Assembly: GCF_003385235.1 (NCBI RefSeq)
Contig: NZ_PQIA01000006.1
Coordinates: 1 to 64,000, forward strand
Origin: Amycolatopsis circi
Lineage (GTDB): Bacteria; Actinomycetota; Actinomycetes; Mycobacteriales; Pseudonocardiaceae
DNA length: 64,000 nucleotides
Direction of reading: 5' to 3'
Position numbers and translations under genes: made by a program
The notes under the pieces: model-generated
What the model was told of the DNA's origin: nothing
Databases searched by the model: none
The model's input: the letters and a program-made list of their open reading frames with translations, nothing else
Shown: positions 54,743-62,123 of the stretch, piece after piece
Layout: every line of letters begins with the position of its first letter
How positions within the stretch are numbered: the stretch's first letter is position 1

Positions 54743-54806
54743 GCCCGGCCGCTGCGCGGCGGATGTCTCTCTGCACTTGTCAAACAACAGGTGGGACGAT
54801 GGACCC

Positions 54807-54980
54807 ATGCCGCACGAGGAACGACGTCCCCGCGTGACCGAGGCCCAGCGCCGCCGCCGGGTCGACGAGATCTTCGGCGACGTCCTGCCGGAGACCACGT
54901 CCGATGAGCGGGGCCGGGGCCCGGAGACCACGCCGGATTCGTGGTACCTCGAGAACCGGCCCCCGCATCACGATCGGTGA
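54807..54980 (+). CDS. Small acidic/basic conserved-type protein
   Basis: 57 residues, MPHEERRPRVTEAQRRRRVDEIFGDVLPETTSDERGRG. GGTGGGA lies about 10 bases upstream of ATG 54807; an upstream TTG at 54777 would add 10 residues. The EAQRRRRVDEIFGDVLP segment looks like a short amphipathic helix seen in small actinobacterial proteins that accompany moaB2 genes. Function unknown. It converges on mscL with 4 bases between. Confidence 0.65.
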   Translation: MPHEERRPRVTEAQRRRRVDEIFGDVLPETTSDERGRGPETTPDSWYLENRPPHHDR

Positions 54981-54984
54981 CCCC

Positions 54985-55404
54985 TCAGTTGTCGCGGCTG
55001 GAGGGGCCGTTGCCCTGCTGCGCGCGCAGCAGGTCGCGGATTTCGATGAGCAGCTCGACGTCCGTCGGCTCCGCCGGCCCGGGTTCCTGACCGCGCTTGC
55101 GCCGCTCCTGCAGGTGCTTCACCGGCAGCACGACCAGGAAGTAGACGATCGCGGCCACGATCACGAAGTTGATCGCCGCGTTGATCACGCCGCCGAAGTC
55201 CATGAACGTCGAGCCGTTTTCCTTCAGGATCCGGAAACCGAGTCCCTGCGCCGCGTCGGAACCTCCGATCGAGCTGATCAGCGGCTTGATCAGGCCGTTG
55301 GTGAACGCCGTGACGATCGCGGTGAACGCGGCGCCGATCACGACGGCGACCGCGAGGTCGACGACGTTGCCGCGCATCAGAAAGTCCTTGAAACCTTTCA
55401 GCAC
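54985..55404 (-). CDS. mscL: Large-conductance mechanosensitive channel
   Basis: 139 residues from GTG 55404 (VLKGFKDFLMRGNVVDLAVAVVIGAAFTAIV), preceded by GGGAG; a TTG nine codons earlier is less likely. Helix 1 is followed by a periplasmic loop and helix 2 (INAAINFVIVAAIVYFLVVLPVKHL), then the charged C-terminal bundle (DVELLIEIRDLLRAQ). The pentamer opens under hypo-osmotic stress. Its place downstream of moaB2 on the opposite strand is as in M. tuberculosis (Rv0985c). Confidence 0.95.
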   Translation of the reverse strand: MLKGFKDFLMRGNVVDLAVAVVIGAAFTAIVTAFTNGLIKPLISSIGGSDAAQGLGFRILKENGSTFMDFGGVINAAINFVIVAAIVYFLVVLPVKHLQERRKRGQEPGPAEPTDVELLIEIRDLLRAQQGNGPSSRDN

Positions 55405-55479
55405 TGCTGCTCCCAGGGGATTTTGGGACAAGCGTCTGGCCGTCGTGAGACAGCCGTCGCCCGTCGGAACAGGGTCGGG

Positions 55480-56139
55480 TTAGCGGAGAGTAACCGTTAC
55501 CGGTCGTTCGAGCGAGGAAGCAGCGACCTGCGTGGCAAGCTGCGTCGGCAGCGCGAGAAGGACGAGCGGACCCTTCTGCGGCGGGCCCAGCGCGCGGTTC
55601 CCAGCGTCGTCGGAACGCCGGACGGTGACCACCGTGGCCCCTCTGGCCAGCACCGATGCGGAATTTGTGGTATCCGCGCCCGCGACGACGTCAACACGCT
55701 GACCCGGCTGAAGCAGCTCGGCAACCGCTGCGTCGGCTAGCCGGACGGCGACCGTGACCGCACCGGGTTCACCCGTTACGGGGAGGTTGTTGCCGAGGAG
55801 CCGGACGTCGGTGATGGGTTCACCGGCCCGGGCCGCGCCGGACAACAGCCGGCCCACCGCAGCGTCGGACGCCGAGAGCGCGCCGGACGGGCGGAGGTCG
55901 TCGGGCAGCGCGACGGTCCGCACGTCAGCGGCGCGCAGGAGGGAGCCCGCGGGCAGGTCGCGTGCGGAGACCACGGTGGAGGTGGCAGGTGCGCCCCGCG
56001 CTGAGGGCGGAAGGAACAGGACGATCAGGCCGACCAGAAGCAAGGCCGCCGCGAGACACCGGCGGAGCAGCCGGGCTCGCCGACCGCGCGGCAGACGGAC
56101 GTCAGGCAGCGCGGGAAGGCGGCTGAGCAAGGTGTTCAC
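55480..56139 (-). CDS. SAF-domain (CpaB/RcpC-like) membrane-anchored protein
   Basis: 219 residues from GTG 56139 with GAGGGG upstream. An Arg-rich N terminus is followed by one membrane helix (LAAALLLVGLIVLFLPP, ~30-46). The SAF domain follows (VSARDLPAGSLLRAADVRTVALPDDLRP), with AVTVAVRLADAAVAELLQPGQRVDVVAG as in Flp pilus assembly CpaB. No pilus genes are nearby, so its role may be in the envelope in general. It is 75 bases upstream of mscL on the same strand. Confidence 0.85.
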   Translation of the reverse strand: MNTLLSRLPALPDVRLPRGRRARLLRRCLAAALLLVGLIVLFLPPSARGAPATSTVVSARDLPAGSLLRAADVRTVALPDDLRPSGALSASDAAVGRLLSGAARAGEPITDVRLLGNNLPVTGEPGAVTVAVRLADAAVAELLQPGQRVDVVAGADTTNSASVLARGATVVTVRRSDDAGNRALGPPQKGPLVLLALPTQLATQVAASSLERPVTVTLR

Positions 56140-56233
56140 GGTTGTCCCCTCGTCGGTTCCGGTGCGACGGGATGCCGCACGAATCCGACGTTAAGGACGT
56201 CGCGAACCGGCCGAAAGGGCCGATTCGCGAACC

Positions 56234-56260
56234 TGTGGACAACTGGCCCCTTGTGGATAA
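56234..56260. promoter_or_regulatory. Pair of DnaA-box-like sequences
   Basis: TGTGGACAA (56234-56242, exact complement of the actinobacterial DnaA box TTGTCCACA) and TGTGGATAA (56252-56260, complement of TTATCCACA) lie in the same orientation 18 bases apart, in the non-coding gap between the fmdB-like and SAF-domain genes. Confidence 0.55.
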
Positions 56261-56268
56261 CTCGGGGG

Positions 56269-56598
56269 TCAGGAGGGCGTGGAAGCCGTTTTTGTCGTGC
56301 TCGAGGTGGAGGATGTGTTCGAGGACGAAGAAGACGTCGACGAAGAGGAGGTGGTGGACGACGAGTCGGACTTGGCGCTCTCGGTCTTGGCCGGGGTCGC
56401 GGAGGCGCTCGACTTGCTCGAATCACGCGAATCCGTGCGGTAGAACCCGCTGCCCTTGAAGACCACGCCGACCGAGCTGAAGACCTTGCGCAGTGGACCG
56501 GAGCACTGCGGGCAAACGGTCAGGCTGGGGTCGGAGAAGGACTGCACCGCCTCGAAGCGGTGGTCGCATTCTTTGCAGGCGTACTGGTACGTGGGCAC
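56269..56598 (-). CDS. FmdB-type zinc ribbon protein with Ser-rich tail
   Basis: 109 residues from GTG 56598 with GAAGGAG upstream. The zinc ribbon is PTYQYACKECDHRFEAVQSFSDPSLTVCPQCSGPLRKVF (four Cys in two CxxC). From residue ~60 the chain is almost only Ser, Thr, Lys and Ala, probably disordered. The mycobacterial counterpart Rv0991c is, from memory, a redox- and stress-linked chaperone-type protein. It lies beside the 5-FCL gene as in mycobacteria. Confidence 0.9.
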   Translation of the reverse strand: MPTYQYACKECDHRFEAVQSFSDPSLTVCPQCSGPLRKVFSSVGVVFKGSGFYRTDSRDSSKSSASATPAKTESAKSDSSSTTSSSSTSSSSSNTSSTSSTTKTASTPS

Positions 56599-57412
56599 TG
56601 AAGCTCCTTCATGCACTGGCACTCGACCTACAAGAGTGCTAACCCAATTGTGCTGGACGACATTCCCTCAGCGCAATTACCCCTTGCTCACAGTGCTGCG
56701 GCGGAAGGGGCGGTGGCGGGTTGGCGCTGGTCAGGACGTCCTAGGCGGGTGCGGCTGGGTGGCTGGACTGCGGCTGGTCCGGTCGGTTGGGGCGTCGCTG
56801 GGCTGGTTGGCGGGGCCTGGCGGTGCCTGTGGGCAGGGTGCGTGGGCACCGGTTTCGGCTGCTGTGGGTGCGGGTGCTGGCGTGGGTTGGGTGCGGATGC
56901 GTGGGTTGAGCGGTTTGCGTGGTTCGCGCTGAGTGCTGCGGCGGATGAATTGGGGCGGAGTTGGCTCCGTGTCCAGCTGACAGTGCGCGGCGTGCTCGCG
57001 GGCGGACTGGGCGGAGCTGGTGGCTCGGGTTGCAGGTCGACTGTGCATGCTGGGCATCGCCAGAGGCAGCGGGCGTTGGCAGAGTCCTCGGCCTCGGCAG
57101 ACGCTGGCGGTGTGAGGGCACGGGTGGCGGCGTGACCGCTGCTGAGCCTCGGCGGCTGGGCCTCCGGTCCGGGCGCTAGTCGCCGGTCGGGATCTTCGGT
57201 GCGGACGGCGGTCATCGACTGGGGCCTTCGGACGGACAGCGGCTCATGGCTGCGGTCAGTTGGTCGCACGGCGGGTCGTGGCTGCGGTCAGTCGGTTCGG
57301 GTGAGGGTCACGGCGGCGGCCATCCGCCTCGGGCGGCGACACCGAACGCGGCGGACCGATCGAGTGGTCTTGACCACTCCTCACCAGACTGCGGCGGCGG
57401 TCGGAAGCTGGA
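56599..57412. other. Low-complexity G/T-skewed non-coding interval
   Basis: About 810 bases in which the + strand is strongly enriched in G and T over C and A (long runs of GGT/GGC/TGG words). Frames exist on both strands (the - strand ones are Pro/Gln/His-rich), but none has a domain or a ribosome site. It holds the promoter of the fmdB-like gene at its left end and tandem repeats at its right end. I do not annotate a gene. Confidence 0.6.
57247..57291. repeat. Two-copy direct repeat, 32-base period
   Basis: GGCTGCGGTCAGT occurs at 57247-57259 and 57279-57291, exactly 32 bases apart, within the skewed non-coding region. Confidence 0.7.
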
Positions 57413-57445
57413 TCACCGGACCGCGGCGGCGGTCGGCAGCTGGAT
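57391..57445. repeat. Two-copy direct repeat duplicating the 3' end of the 5-FCL gene
   Basis: A 23-base word starting GCGGCGGCGGTCGG and ending AGCTGGAT is present at 57391-57413 and 57423-57445 with one mismatch, again with a 32-base period. The right copy encodes the C terminus IQLPTAAAV of the cyclo-ligase; the left copy lies just beyond its stop. Confidence 0.8.
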
Positions 57446-58012
57446 GAGGCCGGAGGGCGTCAGGACCGCGGTCATGGGCACGTCGTGGGGTTCGGCCGGG
57501 AGACGGTCGACGACCTCCTCTACGCGCACCACAGCCACGCGGGCGGTGCCAGCCGCGGCAGTCAGGGTGCGGTCGTAGTAGCCAGCTCCGCGGCCGAGGC
57601 GGTTGCCGTGGCGGTCGACGGCCAGGGCTGGGATCAGCAGCACCTGCGCCGACGTCGCCGCGCTGGTGCCCAGTCGTGGGCCTGACGGTTCCAGGACGTC
57701 GCGGAGGCGGCCGGGGATCAGAGCGTCCGGGCCGGTGTACTCGGCCCAGTCGAGTGGGCCGGGATCGTCTGGGATGACGGGCAGCAGGACGCGCGCGCCG
57801 GTCGCGGCCAGGGCGTTCACCAGGGAGATTTGGCCGGGCTCGGTGCCGAAAGGGAGGTACGCGCATACCGTTTCCGCGTGGATCGACGACGCCGCGGTCG
57901 CCAGGGCGGCTGCCTCGCGAGCATGGGCTTCGGGGGGCAGTTCGGCGCGGGCGCGAAGGATTCGTGTCCGCCACTCCGCCTTGCTCGGGGTCTCATTGCC
58001 CGGCTCGTGCAT
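57413..58012 (-). CDS. 5-formyltetrahydrofolate cyclo-ligase
   Basis: 199 residues. The N-terminal KAEWRTRILRARAELPPE helix, the VCAYLPFGTEPGQISLVNALAATGARVLLPVI block, and the ATP-binding LIPALAVDRHGNRLGRGAGYYDRTL motif are those of 5-FCL (MTHFS). It converts 5-formyl-THF to 5,10-methenyl-THF with ATP. Only 24 bases separate its ATG from that of divergent galU, so both may be read from leaderless transcripts. The 3' end lies in a tandem duplication. Confidence 0.93.
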   Translation of the reverse strand: MHEPGNETPSKAEWRTRILRARAELPPEAHAREAAALATAASSIHAETVCAYLPFGTEPGQISLVNALAATGARVLLPVIPDDPGPLDWAEYTGPDALIPGRLRDVLEPSGPRLGTSAATSAQVLLIPALAVDRHGNRLGRGAGYYDRTLTAAAGTARVAVVRVEEVVDRLPAEPHDVPMTAVLTPSGLIQLPTAAAVR

Positions 58013-58036
58013 GAGACCAGGTTAGGCTTTGCGCCC
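58013..58036. promoter_or_regulatory. 24-base divergent promoter core, 5-FCL / galU
   Basis: The interval has no ribosome site for either gene. TAGGCT (58023-58028) lies 8 bases before the galU ATG, and on the - strand TAACCT lies about 4 bases before the 5-FCL ATG. Overlapping -10 boxes and leaderless mRNAs in both directions are the simplest reading. Confidence 0.5.
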
Positions 58037-58942
58037 ATGACGGGCGCCTCAACCACCCAGACCTTCAGAACCGCCATCGTGCCTGCCGCGGGACTCGGCA
58101 CGCGATTCCTGCCGACCACGAAAGCGGTGCCCAAAGAGCTGCTGCCGGTGGTCGACACGCCGGGGATCGAGATCGTCGCGGCCGAGGCGGCGAGTGCGGG
58201 CGCGAAGCGGCTGGTGATCGTCACCTCGCCGGGCAAGGAAGCCGTCGTCCGGTACTTCGAGGCGAAGCCGGACCTGGAGAAGACGCTCGAGGACAAGGGC
58301 AAGACCGAGCTGCTGGCGAAGGTCCGCCGCGGCCCGGAACTGCTCGACGTCGAGGTCGCGATCCAGGAGCAGGCACTCGGGCTCGGGCACGCTGTCGCGC
58401 AGGCCGAGCCGAACCTCACCGACGAGGACACCGCCGTCGCCGTGCTCCTGCCCGACGACCTCGTGTTGCCCGCCGGGGTCCTCGACCGGATGTCGGCCGT
58501 CCGCGCCCAGTACGGCGGAAGCGTGCTTTGCGCCTTCGACATCCCGAAGGAGCAGATCTCCCCGTACGGCGTCTTCGACGTCACCGAGACCGACGACGCG
58601 GACGTCAAGCAGGTCCACGGCATGGTCGAGAAGCCCAAGCCGGAGGACGCGCCGTCGACCTACGCCGCGGCCGGGCGGTACCTGCTCGACCGGGCGATTT
58701 TCGACGCGCTGCGCCGGATCGAGCCCGGTGCGGGCGGTGAGTTGCAGCTCACCGACGCCGTCGCGCTGCTGATCCAGGAGGGACACCCGGTGCACATCGT
58801 CGTCCACCGCGGCGGGCGGCACGACCTGGGCAACCCGGGCGGATTCCTGCGCGCCGCTGTCGATTTCGCGCTCGAGGACCCGGATTACGGGCCGTCGCTG
58901 CGCGCCTGGCTGACCGAACGGATCGGAAACGATCGCCCATGA
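58037..58942 (+). CDS. galU: UTP-glucose-1-phosphate uridylyltransferase
   Basis: 301 residues. The pyrophosphorylase signature AIVPAAGLGTRFLPTTKAVPKELLPVV is at the N terminus; AVLLPDDLVLP holds the metal-binding Asp, and VEKPKPEDAPSTYAAAGRYLL and GGRHDLGNPGGFL are family blocks. It makes UDP-glucose for envelope sugars and for galT. It is followed by the glp/moeA gene with a 4-base overlap, exactly as in mycobacteria (Rv0993-Rv0994). Confidence 0.95.
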   Translation: MTGASTTQTFRTAIVPAAGLGTRFLPTTKAVPKELLPVVDTPGIEIVAAEAASAGAKRLVIVTSPGKEAVVRYFEAKPDLEKTLEDKGKTELLAKVRRGPELLDVEVAIQEQALGLGHAVAQAEPNLTDEDTAVAVLLPDDLVLPAGVLDRMSAVRAQYGGSVLCAFDIPKEQISPYGVFDVTETDDADVKQVHGMVEKPKPEDAPSTYAAAGRYLLDRAIFDALRRIEPGAGGELQLTDAVALLIQEGHPVHIVVHRGGRHDLGNPGGFLRAAVDFALEDPDYGPSLRAWLTERIGNDRP

Positions 58943-60300
58943 CGGACTCCCTCGATTCCACCCCGGCCATCCCGACCGAAGAGGCCGCGGCGACTGAACC
59001 GGTGGTTCAGGCCGTCGCCGCGGCGGAATCGGCAGAGATCGTTGTCCCGACGGAAGAATCCGCTGAGCCCGGAGATTTCCGCTCGGTCGACGAGCAGATC
59101 GCGCTGACCCTCGACGCCGCCGTGCGCCCGCGGCCGGTTCGCGTCGCGATCTCCGAGGCGCAGGGCCTGCTCTGCGCGGAGGAGGTCGTCGCCGAGCACG
59201 CGCTGCCCGGGTTCGACCAGGCCGCGGTGGACGGATACGCGGTCCGGAGCGTCGACGTGCGCACGGCCGGACAGGAACCGGTCCAGCTGCCGGTTGTCGG
59301 CGAGATCCCGGCTGGCTCGCGTCAGCCGCGACGGCTGCAGCCGGGCCAGGCGGTGCGGGTCGACACCGGCGCGCCGCTGCCCACGCTCGCGGACGCCGTG
59401 GTCCCGACCGCTTACACCGACGGTCACCAGGCCAAGGTCACCGTGACCCGGTCCGTGCCGTCCGCCGGCTACGTGCGCCGGACCGGTGAGGACGTGCAGA
59501 TCGGCGACGTCGCGGTGCGCAAGGGCGACACCATCGGCTCCGCGCAGGTCGGGCTGCTGGCTGCGGTCGGCCGCGCGAAGGTGCTGGTCTACCCGCGGCC
59601 GCGAGTGTCGATCGTGTCGGTCGGCGACGAGCTGGTGGACATCGACCGCACGCCGTCGGTCGGCCAGGTCTACGACGTCAACTCGTACGCGCTCGCTGCG
59701 GCCGCGCGTGACGCCGGCGCCGAGGTGAGCCGGGTCGGCATCGTGCCGGGTGACCCGAAACGGCTGCGCGAGGTCGTCGAAGGACGGCTGCTGATGTCCG
59801 AAATCGTGGTCGTCGCGGGCGGGGCGGGCGGATCTTCCGGAGACGAGGTGCACGCCGCGCTGTCCGACCTCGGGCACATCGACCTGACCCGGGTCGCGAT
59901 GCACCCCGGTTCGGTGCAGGGCTTCGGCAGGCTCGGCCCGGACTCGGTGCCGACGTTCCTCATCCCGGGCAACCCGATGAGCGCGCTCGTGGTGTTCGAG
60001 GTGCTGGTGCGGCCGTTGATCCGTACCGCGCGCGGCACCCGCAACCCGCACCGTCGGGTGGTCGGGGCGCGGCTGCTGTCGTCGATCACGTCGACGAAGG
60101 GCCGTCGCGGCTACCTGCGCGGCCAGTTGCTCCGCGATGAAGCGAACGGCGAGTACCTGGTGCAGCCGCTCGGCACGTCGGGCGCGCACCTGCTCGCGTC
60201 GCTGGCGGAGGCCAACTGCCTCATCACCGTCGAGGAGGATCTCACCGAGGTGGCCGCGGGCGACCAGGTCAAGGTCACCTTCCTCGCTCAGCGCGCCTGA
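58939..60300 (+). CDS. glp: MoeA/gephyrin-like protein (Glp)
   Basis: 453 residues. Residues 1-50 are an acidic extension, then the MoeA core: LPGFDQAAVDGYAVRS, DTGAPLPTLADAVVPTA, VSIVSVGDELVDIDRTPSVGQVYDVNSYAL and MHPGSVQGFGRL with FLIPGNPMSALVVFEVLVRPLI. It could insert Mo into molybdopterin, but the gene order galU, moeA1, rimJ, glpR is that in which the protein acts as Glp, an FtsZ-binding division factor in Corynebacterium (from the literature). The membrane partner candidate is at 61125. It overlaps galU by 4 bases. Confidence 0.9.
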   Translation: MTDSLDSTPAIPTEEAAATEPVVQAVAAAESAEIVVPTEESAEPGDFRSVDEQIALTLDAAVRPRPVRVAISEAQGLLCAEEVVAEHALPGFDQAAVDGYAVRSVDVRTAGQEPVQLPVVGEIPAGSRQPRRLQPGQAVRVDTGAPLPTLADAVVPTAYTDGHQAKVTVTRSVPSAGYVRRTGEDVQIGDVAVRKGDTIGSAQVGLLAAVGRAKVLVYPRPRVSIVSVGDELVDIDRTPSVGQVYDVNSYALAAAARDAGAEVSRVGIVPGDPKRLREVVEGRLLMSEIVVVAGGAGGSSGDEVHAALSDLGHIDLTRVAMHPGSVQGFGRLGPDSVPTFLIPGNPMSALVVFEVLVRPLIRTARGTRNPHRRVVGARLLSSITSTKGRRGYLRGQLLRDEANGEYLVQPLGTSGAHLLASLAEANCLITVEEDLTEVAAGDQVKVTFLAQRA

Positions 60301-60303
60301 TCC

Positions 60304-60963
60304 GTGGCCGCACTCGCAGACTCGGTCGAAAACCGGCACCCGGGCTGGCCTGCGACGCTCGGCCCACTGCGGATCCCGGCAGGCGTACTCGCCGTGCGCC
60401 CGGTGCGGTTGCGCGACGCGGGCGAGTGGAGCCGCGTCCGGCTGCGCGACCGCGAGCACCTCGAGGAGTGGGAGCCGACCGGGATCGGGCCGTGGGCGGA
60501 TCGCAACGCGTTCTGGTCGTGGCCGTCGCAGTGGGCGGCGCTGCGCGGACTGGCGCGGCGGGGCCAGTGCCTGCCGTTCACGATCACGGTTGACGGAAAG
60601 TTCGCGGGGCAGATCACTGTCGGTAATGTGATCCGCGCCGCACTCCGGTCGGCCTGGATCGGGTACTGGGTGTCGTCCGAGATCGTCCGGGGAGGCGTGG
60701 CCACCGCGGCCGTCGCGCTCGTGACAGATCACGCTTTCGATGTCGCCGGCCTGCACCGGCTGGAAGCGACCGTGCGCCCGGAGAACAACGCCAGCATCCG
60801 CGTGCTCACCAAGGCCGGATATCGGCAGGAGGGGCTGTTCGAGCGGTACCTCGACGTGGCTGGTGCCTGGCGTGACCACCTGTGTTTCGCCGTGACGAAA
60901 GAGGAGACCGGCGACGGCCTGGTGTCCCGCCTGGTGGCCTCCGGACGCGCCGACCTGGCCTGA
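60304..60963 (+). CDS. rimJ: RimJ/RimL-type GNAT N-acetyltransferase
   Basis: 219 residues. LAVRPVRLRDAGEWSRVRLRDREHLEEWEP starts the domain, and the acetyl-CoA site is GYWVSSEIVRGGVATAAVALVTDHAF followed by LHRLEATVRPENNASIRVLTKAGYRQEGLFERYL. It acetylates the N-terminal alanine of a ribosomal or other protein. It is 3 bases after glp, so the two are co-transcribed, and the order is conserved (Rv0995). Start GTG 60304. Confidence 0.93.
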   Translation: MAALADSVENRHPGWPATLGPLRIPAGVLAVRPVRLRDAGEWSRVRLRDREHLEEWEPTGIGPWADRNAFWSWPSQWAALRGLARRGQCLPFTITVDGKFAGQITVGNVIRAALRSAWIGYWVSSEIVRGGVATAAVALVTDHAFDVAGLHRLEATVRPENNASIRVLTKAGYRQEGLFERYLDVAGAWRDHLCFAVTKEETGDGLVSRLVASGRADLA

Positions 60964-61124
60964 CGGTGACTACGCGTTCTAAACCGATCACGCGTTACCA
61001 CATCCTGTGAGATTCACCTAATGCGGTGATGCATTTTCGTGATCGAACCCGGCGAGTCTGCGCCTCCTGTGTGACTGTTGTGGCTAGCGTGACTACAGCA
61101 GAGGATCGGGGGAGGTGACGGGAG

Positions 61125-61934
61125 ATGCCCAGCTCGGTGATCATCGTCGCGCTCGCCGCGGCATGGCTCGTCGTTCTCGTGCCCATGGTGGCTCGCAAAC
61201 GCCAGCAAGTCGCGCGGACGCCAACCTCCGCGCTGGCCGCTCGGGTAGTGCGAAGGGGCAGTGCTCGCAACGAGGGACAGGAGGACGACGCCGTGTCCGA
61301 CAACGCGAATCCTTCGGTGGAGGATGACCTCGCCGAACTCGAGGCGGAACTCGACGCTGACCTGGACGAGGAGCCCGAGCCGGAGCCGCTCCCGCAGCCC
61401 GCGCGCGCCGAACGCGCCGCCGCGCCGCGCCGCGAACGCCGCAGCTACCGGCCCGGCCGAGGCGGCTTCGACCCGGAAGCGGCGGAGATCGCGGCCAAGG
61501 CCAAGTACGCGTTCCGTCAGCGAGTGGTCGTAATCCTGCTGATCGCCGCCGTCGTCACGGCCGCGATCGCCGGATTCGCGCTCTCGCTCGCCTGGTGGGC
61601 GCACGCCGCCGTGGACATCGCCCTCGTCGGCTACCTCGTGTACCTCCGCCGTCAGGTCCGCATCGAGGACGAGATCCGGCAGCGCCGGATGGCCCGCTAC
61701 GCGACGACAGCTCCTGCTCCTTCTTACGAGGCGTACGACTCTTTCGAGGAGGAAGAGGAGGACGTCGAGGTTGTCGCCCCCGAGGTGCCGCGCGACATCG
61801 TGGAGCGCAAACCGTCCCCGATGTCCCGTGTCCGCCGCCAGGCAGTCGTGGTCGACCTGGACGACGAGGACCCCGCGTTCGAGGAACTCGCCGAGCCGAC
61901 CGCGGGCCCGTACCGCCGGGCAGTCGGAGAGTGA
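61125..61934 (+). CDS. GlpR/SepX-like membrane division protein
   Basis: 269 residues. One membrane helix at the N terminus (SSVIIVALAAAWLVVLVPMVA), a long charged cytosolic region (very acidic at ~65-90), two helices at ~135-175 (VVVILLIAAVVTAAIAGFALSLAWWAHAAVDIALVGYLVYL), and an acidic C-terminal tail. This layout and the position after rimJ match GlpR of Corynebacterium and SepX of Streptomyces, which tether the gephyrin-like Glp and stabilise division. A separate promoter is likely in the 161-base gap upstream. Confidence 0.85.
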   Translation: MPSSVIIVALAAAWLVVLVPMVARKRQQVARTPTSALAARVVRRGSARNEGQEDDAVSDNANPSVEDDLAELEAELDADLDEEPEPEPLPQPARAERAAAPRRERRSYRPGRGGFDPEAAEIAAKAKYAFRQRVVVILLIAAVVTAAIAGFALSLAWWAHAAVDIALVGYLVYLRRQVRIEDEIRQRRMARYATTAPAPSYEAYDSFEEEEEDVEVVAPEVPRDIVERKPSPMSRVRRQAVVVDLDDEDPAFEELAEPTAGPYRRAVGE

Positions 61935-62006
61935 CCCCCGCTGTTCGGTGCCTGGAGGGCGCTGCTAAGCTTTCCAAGCACTGAACAACAGGGGCTCACG
62001 CTCCTA

Positions 62007-62079
62007 GGGGCTGTAGCGCAGTTGGTAGCGCGTCTCGTTCGCATCGAGAAGGTCAGGGGTTCGATTCCCCTCAGCTCCA
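62007..62079 (+). tRNA. tRNA-Ala (anticodon CGC)
   Basis: 73 bases fold into a full cloverleaf: acceptor GGGGCTG/CAGCTCC, D stem GCGC/GCGC, anticodon stem TCTCG/CGAGA with loop TTCGCAT (anticodon CGC), variable AGGTC, T stem AGGGG/CCCCT with loop TTCGATT. The third acceptor pair is G-U (G3-U70), the alanine identity element. CCA is not encoded. Confidence 0.96.
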
Positions 62080-62088
62080 CAGCAAGTC

Positions 62089-62121
62089 AAAGGTCCTTTC
62101 CAAAATTCGGGAAGGGCCTTT
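62089..62121 (+). terminator. Terminator after tRNA-Ala
   Basis: A 13-base stem with two G-U pairs (AAAGGTCCTTTCC at 62089-62101 with GGGAAGGGCCTTT at 62109-62121) and a T-run to 62123, 10 bases after the tRNA. Confidence 0.85.
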
Positions 62122-62123
62122 TT

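Noticed and set aside
54777..54806. TTG start adding 10 residues to the small protein at 54807-54980
   Set aside because: GGTGGGA is correctly spaced for the ATG at 54807, not for the TTG.
56611..57135. 174-residue Gly/Trp-rich + strand frame
   Set aside because: It starts inside the upstream region of the fmdB-like gene and is a by-product of the G/T-rich composition.
56688..57269. 193-residue Pro/Gln/His-rich - strand frame
   Set aside because: Composition follows the strand skew of the region; there is no domain, no ribosome site, and equally long frames exist on the other strand.
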